Of a DNA stretch of 64,000 nucleotides, positions 1 to 10,074 are shown piece by piece. The notes below the pieces were generated by a model. That model saw only the letters and a list, made by a program, of their open reading frames with translations. It was not told the origin of the DNA and did no database searches. The stretch comes from Patella vulgata. Its lineage: Eukaryota > Mollusca > Gastropoda > Patellidae. How positions within the stretch are numbered: position 1 is the first letter of the stretch; the number at the start of each line of letters is the position of its first letter. The stretch covers positions 41,100,436 through 41,164,435 of the forward strand of contig NC_065879.2 in NCBI RefSeq assembly GCF_932274485.2, in the 5' to 3' direction. The position numbers and the translations under genes were made by a program.

Positions 1-1860
1 TAAAAACGTCCGTATTCCATTTTTTTGTTTCCGTCTTGTATTAATTATTTGGTTACAGAGTTGGGTGGGAATATTTCTTTTGAACACAGGTGCAGAACAA
101 AAAGAACGACATTCCTTTAATATTTCCTGTCAATTAACCTCGACAATCTGCTGTAGCCGGGGTAAATCCGTAAATGCCGATTATTTTACATTTGCCTCGT
201 CAAAATTAATAGCCGTGGCCATTGAATCATTGAATAGGTATATAACGTTATTATTTCTTTTTTTTTATAAATACCAAAAATTATTATCAACAACAAATCA
301 TACCGCACATCAGTTTAATTATCGGCAGATAGTTCCATGTCTTTCTATTTCTCTTCGAATATTATTTCCGTTGTGCAAAAACTGTTCAGAATTTTGCGTC
401 TCGGTAACACAATTAATTTCCGAAAATCCCGGCTTCGTTTTGAAATTCACAAGGCAATGTATCCATACGATTGTACTCTCAGTCTCAGTTATTAACTACA
501 GACCTATATCAATCACAAGTACAACTCCATTTTGAAATCCACAGAGAATGGAATTTACTGATGGCATTTCGTAGACCGCGATCATGCATCAGCCAATCAA
601 CGCTTTGAATTTTATTAAATGCTACACAGATGTAGTAAAAATGGTTAAATTTTGCGCGAAATTTGCCTGAGTTTTCCCCACATTCTTCATAATTAACACA
701 CAAGACCCAATAATACACACAATCTGCGATACCTCTTTTGACAAGTGATTTTTTGTTTTAAATACATTTTTATAAAGACGATAAACGATGTTTAGACATC
801 CCGAACAGTTCTTATCAAGAATGTTTCAATTTCAGTGAACCCCCCAAAAAAGTAATTTAATTAGGAACGTGAACAGTCGGAAAGTGAATTAAAGATGGAA
901 ATTATTGAGAAGCGGTGGCCCTTTTTCATAGTTTTTGTGGTAATCATAAAACTTTAAAATGGACTAATAACCACAGAGATTTGGGATTAGATGCCGCGTT
1001 ATGAAATATTATCAATTAAAATTATGAAATAAAGTGTATTTATTTATAAATTTTACCCACAGAGTTACATATTATTGACAGGGATGTAGGGCCTAATATA
1101 ATTTATTAAAATATATATAATATACAGGGTATTTACAATTATGGGGTGATGATGATGTGAAAAGCAAAATTATATTTACGAGTATCCGTGTAATCAGTGA
1201 TATATTCATAGTGAATAAAATTTAGTAGACTGACAATCAATTGTTTCCGAATTAATGTCATTGTCTTCAGTTGCTATTTTGTTGCCCAAACTCAAACGAC
1301 CGAAAAGGTCTTGCGCTGTTTTGATTACAACACGTCACGTGACTGTCAAAATTTGCCAACCATAGCCCCCTTCAACATATTAAGATGGTTTAGCTGATCA
1401 CGTGACATGTACAATGTTGTGATGAACTTCGTCGAAAATACTGTAAGCAAAAACATTGACTTTTCAAGAGAGAACTTATTCTTTTCGTTGGGATATTCAG
1501 TGGATTTTATTCAACCGGAGGTGATTTCAAACACATAGGCAAGTTTTTAATAACAATTATTCAGTAGTTTGTTCACACTCGACGAAATCCGTTTATAATT
1601 TACCACGGTTCAGACAGTAGACTGCACACTTTCAGAAGCCTTCTATGTTAAATTTTCGAAATACCTTACCGTGAACATATAAATAATATGTTTATATCTC
1701 CACATTGATGATAGATGACTAAATATTAACATGCCAAAAGTTCATAAACTTTCTATGTTGCATTATCGAGTTATCGCACCTCAAAGTTTACAGCATCCGA
1801 ATTCGAGGCGAAGTTCGTAGTTTTAGTAAACAATGGTACGTCCAAGCTAAATCAAAAAGC
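1..1860. other. No recognised gene or repeat
   Basis: AT-rich sequence. An open frame near the left end (about 65-535) has no recognisable domain, starts at a non-ATG codon and has no visible splice context. It may be intron or upstream flank of the TSP1/chitin-binding gene whose 3' end lies at 3989-4943, but no upstream exon was identified. Confidence 0.5.
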
Positions 1861-1861
1861 A

Positions 1862-2012
1862 CCTAAAGGGTCTTTAACAGTAGGAAGAACCTTGAGGACA
1901 GGGAGAAAACCCATGAGGTTGGACAGGCGACCTACCCCTTGTCACGTACAAGCGAGAAATCGATACAGCGCCAATTGACTCAATGACAGACCTTATGATC
2001 AAATGCGAACAC
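1862..2012 (-). repeat. SINE family A copy (degenerate)
   Basis: Read on the minus strand it gives the family A order: a tRNA-like segment (GTCATTGAGTCAA-type word), the CACGTGACAAGG-like box, an 'AACCTCATGGGTTTT' word and a 'CTAAAGACCC' word. It is diverged and lacks the usual gtcgagtggacgtt tail. Family A is a tRNA-derived SINE seen repeatedly in this window. Confidence 0.6.
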
Positions 2013-2022
2013 AAACCAGGTC

Positions 2023-2220
2023 ATTTCGGGACTAACAATTTTATTACAATAATTTGCTTGCGTGTAGGGGTTATTAGCAGTGGGGGGGGGGGGACCCGGA
2101 GGACCCGGAGAAACCCCACACGGATGGAGAAACGACCCTAATCCTTGTCATATTCAATCGGCGAATCGAAACCGAGCCACTTGAATCAATGACAGACCCA
2201 ACCCCTTCCCCCCACGCTTA
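2023..2220 (-). repeat. SINE family A copy
   Basis: A second minus-strand family A copy directly after the first. It keeps the body word 'GGTCATTTCGGGACTAAC' as seen on the plus strand, a G-rich tract, and the tRNA-like region near 2165-2200. Two diverged copies side by side suggest independent insertions or an old local duplication. Confidence 0.6.
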
Positions 2221-2225
2221 TAATG

Positions 2226-2860
2226 TGGATATCGGTTTTTTTTTTATCTCATCCGAACGATTATACGTTGTCCGTTGACAGGCTCTAAGTCCTTCGTCCT
2301 ACACAACTGACAAGGGTGGACATCTCCAGAAAAATCCCGATGAACTTTGATGAAGTTAGAGAGCAAACGTCCTATTCACTGAGCCACCGTAGCCCCCCCC
2401 CCACTTCATTTCGATTCCGGACACGGGATCTCAGTTGTTGGTATTTTTTTTTATATCATTCGAAGGACTATACGTTGTTCCTTGCCTGGCCACTAGCAAG
2501 GTGGAACCCCGCCAGAAAAATCCCGACGAACTTTCATGAAGTAAGAAAGCAAACGTCCTACTCACTGAGCCACCGTAGAGCCCACTTCATTTCGATTCCG
2601 GACCAGGAAGTTCGGTTTTTTTTTTATTCCATCCGAACGACTATACGCTGTCCCTTGCCGGGCCCTCCGTCCTATCCCATTTACAAGGGTGGGCATCGCC
2701 AGAAAATTCCCGATGTACTCCGATGAAGTTAGAGAGCAAACGTCTTACTCACTGAGCAACCGTAGCTCCCACTCCATTTCGATTCTGGACACGGGACCTC
2801 ATTTTTTTTTTATCCCATTCGAACGACGATACGTTGTCCCTCCTGCACCAAGTATCTGTG
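2226..2860 (-). repeat. Tandem array of a SINE-B-derived ~170-210 bp unit, four copies
   Basis: Four successive units each begin with a T-tract followed by a 'TC(C)GAACGA-TATACG' word (near 2253, 2461, 2633 and 2821) and contain 'ACAAGGGTGG', 'CCAGAAAA-TCCCGATGAACT', 'GAGCAAACGTC' and 'ACTGAGCCACCGTAG'. These words correspond to the minus-strand reading of SINE family B, including the start of its tRNA-like head. A piece of a SINE has therefore become the unit of a short tandem array. Confidence 0.65.
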
Positions 2861-2959
2861 CAAGTAGAGATTAGCATTGGTTAGGACTATTAAACTTTCT
2901 AGAACCCAAAAGTTTCCGTCTATTTGAATCCATGTCCAAATATAAATGCCGATACGGTA

Positions 2960-3403
2960 GTCAGTGGACGAGGGGGCGAGAAGTCGAGATTGTGATGAAG
3001 CGAGAGTGCGAGAACACGCGGTAGGGAGAAGTCGAGGATTTTCAAAGGCGAGAACACGAGGGAGCGAGAAGTCGAGGGCGAGAAGTCGAGAAGTCGAGGG
3101 GAGAACACGAGGATTTTCAAAGGCGAGAACACGAGGGAGCGAGAAGTCAAGGGCGAGGGAGCGAGAAGTCAAGGTCGAGAGTGCGAGAAGTCGAGGGTTT
3201 TCAAAGGCGAAAACACGAGGAACGAGAAGTCGAGGGACGAGGGAGCGAGAAGTCGAGGTGAAAATAATCTCGTGTTCTCGGGGCGAGATCCTCGTATTCT
3301 CGCCCTGTTTCCCCGCCTTCTCACACTCTCGTCCTCGACTTCTCGCTCCCTCGTGTTCTCGCCCTCGACATCTCGCTCTCTCGTGTTCTCGCCTGTTATG
3401 CCC
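2960..3403. repeat. Foldback minisatellite (gagaacacgagg / gagaagtcgagg words)
   Basis: From about 2969 to 3260 the plus strand is a mosaic of 12-bp words GAGAACACGAGG and GAGAAGTCGAGG interspersed with GGATTTTCAAAGGC. From about 3262 to 3400 the complementary words run in the opposite orientation (CGTGTTCTCGCCCTCGACTTC). The block is a tandem array that turns back on itself, so either strand could fold into a long imperfect hairpin. Open frames on both strands here follow from repeat composition and are not believed to be genes. Confidence 0.8.
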
Positions 3404-3829
3404 TTCGTCAGACCCGACACTTCTCAAAGGCCCGTGGTGGTGGGGTGTAAGGTATTTTGGACTAAATTAATGCCGTCATATTTATTATATATTCTGATTA
3501 TATGGTAAATGTTTAAGTTTTTTCCTTTCGAAATTTAATTCTTCAAAAGCTCAACCAACTGCTGAGCCGAAAATGAACGACAAATTGTGTTGAAACTAAA
3601 CTAATGCCAGGACAGAACATACACAGTTTGACTTTTGACTTAATATGTAGTTGAAACAATCTCAGCTACTTCCATATCACTTTCTTTGTAGATCTGTTAA
3701 ATATGTCCCTGTTTCCCACTGCATGATAATAGTTGATCTTTCTAAATCGCTGGAGTCGTATATTGATATACCCCGCCACCCCCCCCCCCCCCTAGCAATT
3801 AATTTACTTTTCCAGTTGATTGTGTTGGT

Positions 3830-3965
3830 TGGCTTGAGGTGGCCGAGTGGTCTAGATCAATCAAAAAATCTATTTTATGTACTAGATGTGGAAGTTTGTG
3901 CTCTGCCAAAGATAAGATCTGCTGTCGATTACTGAAATAAAAATATAAGGTTTTAGTCCCTAAAT
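3830..3965 (+). repeat. Remnant of SINE family A
   Basis: Contains a tRNA-like 'GGTGGCCGAGTGGTCTAGATC' head followed by 'CTGCCAAAGAT' and 'GAAATAAAAATATAAGG..TTAGTCCCTAAATGACC', in family A order but heavily diverged. It lies immediately 5' of the TSP1 exon, so it is probably intronic. Confidence 0.5.
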
Positions 3966-3988
3966 GACCACACACCCCTCTCTTACAG

Positions 3989-4943
3989 TTGATGGGGGTT
4001 GGAGTGAATGGAGTGATTGGAAGGAACAAGGAGATTGTTCGGTTACATGTGGAGAGGGTATGGTAGCAGAGACACATACCAGAACATGTGACAGTCCTGA
4101 ACCAATGTATGGAGGACAAATTTGTAATGGACACTCTCAAGAAGGAAGGTCAATCCCATGTAATAGGACAGCTTGTCAAGGTAAGTGACCTGTGTAAAAA
4201 ACATGCGTGTCACTTAAGTGGACTCGAAACTGTCGATTCCATTGTAGCCTAATGAGTTTTTCTCAAATACCCCCTTTTTCCTCCCACTGCCAAAGATCAC
4301 ATCGCGCAAACCAGTGATTAAAAATAAAATTGTACCATATGTTAGTCCAAAAATGACAGTCTACGTCGAGTGGACCCCCCCCCCCACTGTGGTCTAATCA
4401 TAGGTCATTATTCGATATAGGATTCGTACATGACTAGGAGTAGGTTTGCTTGTCAAACTTCATGGTAATTAGACTCTCCCACTTTTGTAAAACCTGCAGA
4501 CAAGCGAAGCGAAGCATTGAAATAAAAATATTATTTTAGTCCCGAAATCACGGGGTTAGTGTCAAATGGACGTTAACCCCCGCCCCATTATTTTACACCC
4601 AATCATTCGCATGCCGTGCTATTTTTCTGCTTCAGGAATCTGTGTAGTAGATGGGGATAAAATACCGTATGCTCGAGACTTTACTAAATACTACGAATGC
4701 ACAGACAATCAACCTATTCTGAAAAGCTGTCCTTATCGCCAGCGATGGCAACAGTCGGATCTTGCATGCACCAAGATTTGTCCATCTTTTATATCAGAAA
4801 GACTGGCTCATCCTAATGACTGCTACAAATTCTTGCAGTGTGTTTGGAGTTTTTATATTGAGATGACCTGTCCTTCTGGCACTGCATGGTCAACTACAGC
4901 TGGAGAATGTGTAAACGTTGCTGATGTTCAGTGTATATACTGA
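3989..4943 (+). CDS. 3' end of a secreted TSP1 + chitin-binding type-2 protein
   Basis: Two exons join in frame: 3989-4180 and 4636-4943. The first follows 'tcttacag', ends at 'gtaagt', is phase 1 on both sides, and encodes one thrombospondin type-1 repeat: a WSEWSDW tryptophan ladder, six cysteines, and the CSVTCG and CNRTAC ends. The second follows 'tgcttcag' and encodes two peritrophin-A (CBM14) modules before TGA. The distal module has all six cysteines; the proximal one lacks the second canonical cysteine (a Phe precedes TKYYEC). Such proteins are extracellular and bind chitin or matrix glycans; TSP1 + CBM14 combinations occur in invertebrate mucus, gut-lining and shell-matrix proteins. 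The 5' exons are probably left of the window. No transmembrane segment follows the last module. Confidence 0.85.
4205..4575 (+). repeat. Two degraded SINE family A copies in the intron
   Basis: Between the TSP1 exon and the chitin-binding exon are two runs in family A order: 'CTCCCACTGCCAAAGATC..AACCATATGTTAGTCC..GTCGAGTGGAC' and then 'CGTACATGACTAGGAGTAGG..AGTCCCGAAATCAC..GGACGTTAACCCC'. Both are diverged and contain indels. They occupy most of the 455-bp intron. Confidence 0.6.
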
Positions 4944-4961
4944 TCTAAACATACAATGAAT

Positions 4962-5013
4962 AATAAATTAAAGGAAAAAGTTGGAATAAAAGTTACATAG
5001 AAAGTCTAAATAA
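4962..5013 (+). terminator. Candidate polyadenylation signals of the TSP1/chitin-binding gene
   Basis: AATAAA occurs at 4962-4967, 19 bases after the stop codon, with further AATAAA hexamers near 4984 and 5006. Position and orientation fit 3' end formation of the upstream coding exon. Confidence 0.5.
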
Positions 5014-5019
5014 AGAGGC

Positions 5020-6055
5020 ATTAGGGCTTTGGTGTTAAAAATAATTTTTGATTAGGCATGATTTGACTATGCAATTACAATTGCTAAGTTATAGGTATTT
5101 TAATTTTAAATTGGGAGCCGAGAAAGAGTTTTAACGTCCTACTTTTCGGCATAAAATGGGATAATGGCGACGAACATATTTTTCAGTGGTTTTCACATAG
5201 TTTGACAACGCCCGTGAAAACTACCTTAATTAGACCAAATAGACTGTGATATTATTCGAAATTAACGACATTTATTTTCGTGATGAAAGTGCTAATGCCC
5301 CTTTAAGACCATAAACAATCAAAAGTCCTCTTACCGAAAACATACTGGCCCAAAACCTCACAGATTGGCAGTGCTAACATTACTATCTAAACAAAACATA
5401 TTTAGCTGTGTTTAATTTGAATAACACAAATCATGTATTGTTTACCCTCTAAAACTTAAATTCTAAACATCTTAAAAACAAAACAACACCCATCATGTTT
5501 CTGTGTGAATTATTTATCTATATCAAATAAAGCATTTAAAAGTAAATATTATCATCGCATTTTATTTTATTTTTTTAAAGGGCTGTGTTTGTTTGTTTAA
5601 GTATTAAACTTCAATTTTATATATCCAATCAGGCTTCAGTCATCAACTGATCGCATGTTACTGTTCAGCTGTGTCGCACTTTCTTGAAAGAAGGGGTAAC
5701 TCTTGTCATCACTTCTACTTAGTTCTTGTTTTTCAACCGACTTAATGTTAGAAGTATAATCCTACTATATAAAATGAAAAGAAATGGGGTTTAACGTCAA
5801 ACTTTCTAATGCTTTAATAGTGCTTACGTTAACTTGGCTAGGGGCGATAAACATGCTGTATTCTTCTCTATAAGTAAATAAATAAGTAATAGTATTAAAA
5901 TACCGAGTAAATTGTAAACATGTTAATATCATTTCCACTGTTTCTTTGGATGTGTTGATTGTTTAGATTATCGGTATTTGGTTATTGATAATTTGTCAAG
6001 ATTTCTGAATTTAATCCAACATGGATTAATGGTGTTGTCCACCTTTCCAAATTAA
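5020..6055. other. Intergenic, little recognisable content
   Basis: AT-rich. Two short SINE-like scraps are visible: around 5120-5165 ('TTTTAACGTCCTACTTTTCGG') and around 5772-5800 ('GAAATGGGGTTTAACGTC'), which resemble the family B tail on the minus strand. No coding exon or RNA gene was recognised. Confidence 0.45.
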
Positions 6056-6061
6056 CATCAG

Positions 6062-6068
6062 TATAAAT
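6062..6068 (+). promoter_or_regulatory. TATA-like box ahead of the signal-peptide exon
   Basis: TATAAAT lies 45 bp before the ATG at 6107, leaving room for a short 5' leader. Motif match and spacing only; no other core element is evident. Confidence 0.35.
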
Positions 6069-6106
6069 TAGCACGTTCTAAGTCTATTTCCATATTTGAC
6101 GACAAG

Positions 6107-6155
6107 ATGCTTATTCTTGTGTATCTGCTGTATGCTTTTACCCCAAACACATTTG
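6107..6155 (+). CDS. Candidate first exon: signal peptide of an unidentified secreted protein
   Basis: An ATG is followed by 16 codons reading MLILVYLLYAFTPNTF, a short hydrophobic run typical of a secretory signal peptide, and the exon ends in phase 1 at a good donor (G|gtaagtt). A TATA-like box sits 45 bp upstream. Phase 1 is also the phase of the TSP1 and chitin-binding exons just upstream, so this could be the start of a related tandem gene. However, no following exon was recognised in the next several kilobases, which are filled by satellite and dispersed repeats. It may be a real first exon with a distant second exon, a relic, or chance. Confidence 0.35.
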
Positions 6156-6379
6156 GTAAGTTATAGTTTAGTTACATTTACGGACAGCACTTAAAGACAA
6201 AATGTACACCTTATGGAAATCTTTCAAAGAAGACAATTAGTACCGGTAAAGGGTTAACTAGGCAGTTTCAAATAAAGCTGGTTAATTCTGCTTAAAATGT
6301 CGTGATGATTTATGACATTTCCAAACATAAGTACACTCATGCTGGTGAATACGTATGCCAAAGTTGTTACAATAGTGCA

Positions 6380-6545
6380 GTGATCAGGCGCGGATCCAGG
6401 GGGAGGGGGGGCAGGGGGTCCGGACCCCCCCCCCCCTGCTAAGGCTTGAAAATTTGAAGGGTCCGAGAAACTTAAATCTAAAAGCCTGAATCTGACCCAA
6501 AAATTGCGAGTTCGTATACATTGAGTTGAGTCATGACTCATTCCA
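6380..6545. repeat. Dispersed repeat with GCGCGGATCCAGGGGG motif
   Basis: The word 'GGCGCGGATCCAGGGGG' followed by G-rich and C-rich tracts that are nearly complementary around 6405-6437, then a diverged body. This motif resembles a common invertebrate repeat end, but I cannot assign a family. The G/C tracts could form a short hairpin. Confidence 0.4.
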
Positions 6546-6549
6546 TTGT

Positions 6550-7045
6550 GGGCAAAAACAAATAGTCACATACAGCTCTGGCAATTAGACAAAAACGTCG
6601 ACAGCATAAATTGCCGTCGGGACCAATTGACCCCACGGCAAATCGCCTATTGACGACGGCAATTTTTTAGTACCGTACTGTATGAAAATATAAGTTTATT
6701 GAAATTTAAAGAGTTTTATTAACGCTGTTCGCCTGTTGACGTTGAATATTGTTGTGTTTGCTTTTTAATTTTATCGGCAGCGTTGATAAGAAAAAAAAAC
6801 CTGGTCATTTATTTTATCAAATTTAAAAAAAAATAAAAAAATATGCTAGCGGAATTTATAAGATTTTTTAAAAATTTGATACATAACATATTAGACCGGG
6901 AGCCTAGGAGGTTAGCCTAGCTGAAAAGTATACCAATTTTCACCTATAATATGGTATCAAAGCATGCATATCTGGTATCATCAGAATGCAAGTCTGTCGG
7001 GTATCTGGTGGTGGGTGTGGCTGTGAGGGCTGCGATACCGGGTAT
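6550..7045. other. AT-rich spacer without recognised genes
   Basis: A 'GCCGTCGGGACCAATTGACCC' / 'TTGACGACGGCAATTTT' pair near 6610-6665 makes a small imperfect inverted repeat. The last ~150 bp contain diverged words of the adjacent satellite. Nothing coding is recognised. Confidence 0.4.
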
Positions 7046-7049
7046 GAAT

Positions 7050-8110
7050 TCTTGAGCTAGATTAGCTCAAAAGTGTACCACATGAAAATGGTACAGCAGT
7101 GTACCTTACATCTTCAAGTATTACAAAAACATTTTGACAGACATTTCTAGTGGTGGGGTACCCCCGACAGAGTTATGTTATTGCCAGACCACAGCTAGGC
7201 TAGATTAGCTGAAATCTGTACCACTTAAAACTGTTTGGAAGTTGTTCAGCACCGCCACAGAAATCATGAATGATCACTGCCAGACAGTTTATGCGGTGGG
7301 TTACCCCTAACAGAACAGACACACCCAATATGCCACGCCTCCCAGCTAGGCTAGATTAGCTTAAAACCGTACCGCCTAAAACTGCTTGGAAGTCGTTCAG
7401 CTCCACAGGAATCATGAATGATCACTGCCAGACAGTTTGTGCGGTCGGCTACCCCTAACGCACATGCCCAAAATACCAGCCCACCCCTCTCCCCACCTAG
7501 GCTAGATTAGCTGAAGCCCGTACCACCTAAAACTACTTGGAAGTTGTTCAGCACAACACATCAATCAAGAATGACCACTGCCAGACAGTTTGTGTGATGG
7601 GTTACTCCTGATAGACACGCCCAAAATACCACGCCCCCCCACTCCCCCAACTAGGCTGGATTATTTGAAGTCCGTAAGATCTACAATTAATTGGACCTTG
7701 TTCGGCAAAACCGCAGGAATCATGGATTACTACTGCCAAACAGATTGTGCAGTGGGGTACCCTTGACAGACACGCCCAAAATACCATGACCCCCCTCCCC
7801 CAACTAGGCTAGATTAGTTGAAGTCCGTACGATCTACAATTAATTGGACGTTGTTCGGCAAAACCGCAGGAATCATGGATTACCACTGCCAGACAGATTG
7901 TGCGGTGGGATACCCTTGACGACCGGCCAAATTGCCACGCCCCGCAACTAGGCTTGATTAGCTGAAGTCGGTACCACCTAAAACTGGAGATTGTTCAGCG
8001 CCACCACAGGAATCAAGAATGACCACTACAAGACAGTTTGTTCGGTGGGGTACCAATGACAAAAAGCCCAAAATGTCACACCCCGCAACAAGGCTACATA
8101 AGCTGAAGGA
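7050..8110. repeat. Satellite array, ~150-bp unit, about eight diverged copies
   Basis: The marker 'AGGCTAGATTAGCTGAAG' or a close variant recurs near 7058, 7197, 7348, 7500, 7653, 7806, 7951 and 8092, a spacing of about 140-153 bp. Each unit also carries 'GTACCACCTAAAACT', 'GAAGTTGTTCAGC', 'GGAATCA(T/A)GAATGA(T/C)CACTGCC', 'AGACAGTTTGTGCGGTGGG' and 'ACACGCCCAAAATACCA'. Copies differ by substitutions and small indels, so the array is not very recent. Confidence 0.85.
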
Positions 8111-8124
8111 TGATGCCGCCCTGG

Positions 8125-9560
8125 GGAAATTTTAATATTCAAGATGGCCGCCCTGAGACATTCTCTCGAACCTTGGTATGAAGGTAGTTTCTATAAGAAT
8201 TTAACCCATTGAATCCGACGAGCTTGGGTGTTCCTCCTAAAAGTGACTGCTAATTCCACTAGGAAGCCAAATTCACAATGGGGGCTCATTTTTGAAGGAA
8301 ACTCATAATGTTCCCTAAAACGGCGTGTAATATGTTGAAATATAGGTTTTCGTTGTCAATTACTTCAAATATTATAAACATAAAAGACATGTTTCGACCA
8401 AAAGGTATTCCAATCCGATGATATTCTTTCCCTTGCATTCTTATAAGGACACAAATTATACACGGTCAAACAGAATCAACCATCGGGCCATCGTGAGTCG
8501 AAAGCAAATGTTTATAAAAGCTAACTGGGGCATGTCCAACCTCATGTAAAAGTCTAACTTACGCTCGCATGAATCACTTGAATACTCGCAATCAGTATAA
8601 CAGTCTGATTATTCCGCTTTCATCAGTATCATGCAACGGGGGTGAACCTTGTCTTGACAGTTATTAGGTCACTCATACGCGCCGGTAAAGCTGAGGTTGG
8701 CAAACATTTTCCATCCCTTCTTCCCCTCTGTTTTTTGGTAGAGAGGGTGGCCGCGACTGGTGTCATAGTGGATCATAATGTATGCTTGACTCGCTCTATG
8801 AATTCGGCGAATCAGAAAACTTATAGTTTAAAACATTACTAACATCGCCATGTCTCGCCAAAATTGGCCGCCATTTTGAATATGACCTCCACCTGGAATA
8901 CCTTTTGGTCGGAACATGTTTTTATGTTTATATCTGAAGTAACTGACACCGAAAACCTATATTTTAATATACTGCACACCTTTGTTAGGGGACTATATGG
9001 GTTTCCCTCCAAAATAAGCCTCCATTTTGAATTTGGACCCCTAGCGGAATTAGGCATCACTTTAATTAGAAATAGCAAAATTCATTGGATTCAGCGGGTC
9101 AAATTACGATAGAAACCAGCTTCATACCGAGGTCCCAGAGAATCTGTCCCGAATTTTACCCCACTAAATTAAAGTAAATAACCAGAAAATGTCTCATGTC
9201 GGCTATCTTGAATATTTAAATTTTCCGAAGGGTTCCAGGGGGGCATTACCCAGATTCTGAATCTACACATATTAAAGACATATAATCCACTCAAAACCTA
9301 CATTTCAATATATTGCACATCTTTTTAGTGAACTTTATGAGTTTCCCTCTAAAATGATCCTCCATTTTAAATTTGGCCCTCTAGCGGAATTAGCCATCAC
9401 TTTCAGGAGAAATACCCGGCTCATTGGATTCAGCGGGTCGAATTCTTATAGAAAGATATTCAAGCCGAGGTCCGAGAACAGCTGTCACATATTTTACCCC
9501 ACTAAATAACCAGATACTGCCTCATGTCGGCCATCTTGAATATATAAATTTCCCAAATTC
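8125..9560. repeat. Dispersed repeat: one inverted and two direct copies
   Basis: A unit of about 270-300 bp appears in reverse at about 8125-8415 and forward at about 8870-9150 and 9270-9560. Shared forward words include 'GGAATACCTTTTGGTCGGAAC', 'GAAAACCTATATTT(T/C)AATATA', 'GGGTTTCCCTCCAAAAT', 'CCTCCATTTTGAATTTGG', 'CTAGCGGAATTAG' and 'GGATTCAGCGGGTC'. The reverse copy and the first forward copy are separated by about 450 bp and could pair. No coding capacity or clear termini are seen, so the family is unknown. Confidence 0.75.
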
Positions 9561-9953
9561 TGAATACACATATAGAAGATATATAATCCACCAATAAACA
9601 TTAGGTGGACTATATTTCCATGTCAAGGCTTAAAATGGGGTTTGGCAACCAGACTTTATCTTAACAGATGAGAGATTTTGAAATTATTTTCAAAATCACA
9701 GGGCGTATCTGAATAGATACCTGTTAATTGCTCTACGATTTCGATTTTTCTAAATATATTCGATGCCATTATCATGCGGGATTACGAAAAGTGGACTTTT
9801 GCAAAACACTTAATCCAGAACAAATGCATTCAAACATTCCAGTGGATTACATTGTACATGTAATATGATACGGTTCCAATAACTTGATTTCTTAATGCTG
9901 AAGCAATCCAGCGTTCAAGAATAAAAGAAAAACACAGAATACATTTCACCTGA

Positions 9954-9959
9954 TTTATT
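9954..9959 (-). terminator. Polyadenylation signal of Cdc25 copy 1
   Basis: AATAAA on the minus strand, about 115 bp after the stop. The other copies also have an AATAAA about 90 bp after the stop (17847-17852 in copy 2). In copy 1 that more proximal hexamer is changed to AATCAA, leaving this distal one. Copy 6 shows the opposite pattern, with the distal site altered. Confidence 0.45.
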
Positions 9960-10074
9960 ACTTTTGAAGAGTTTTGTTTGATTCATATTTACAAAATAAA
10001 TTATAACAGAACAACAATATTTACAGTAAAATCAATTTCAAACGTAACAAATTTATATAAATAACAATTACAGT

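Noticed and set aside
65-535. 156-codon open frame at the left end
   Set aside because: Starts at GTG, has no recognisable domain and its composition resembles the AT-rich flank.
2810-3510. Long arginine/serine-rich open frames on both strands (up to ~205 codons)
   Set aside because: They follow from the 12-bp minisatellite words, which are open in several frames at once; composition is purely repetitive and there is no splice or start context.
6254-6541. Minus-strand frame with a Gly/Pro-rich stretch
   Set aside because: The Gly/Pro run comes from the G/C tracts of the GCGCGGATCCAGGGGG repeat.
7050-8110. Possible CRISPR-like regularly spaced repeat
   Set aside because: The genome is clearly eukaryotic, units are contiguous and diverged along their full length, and there are no unique spacers of fixed size.
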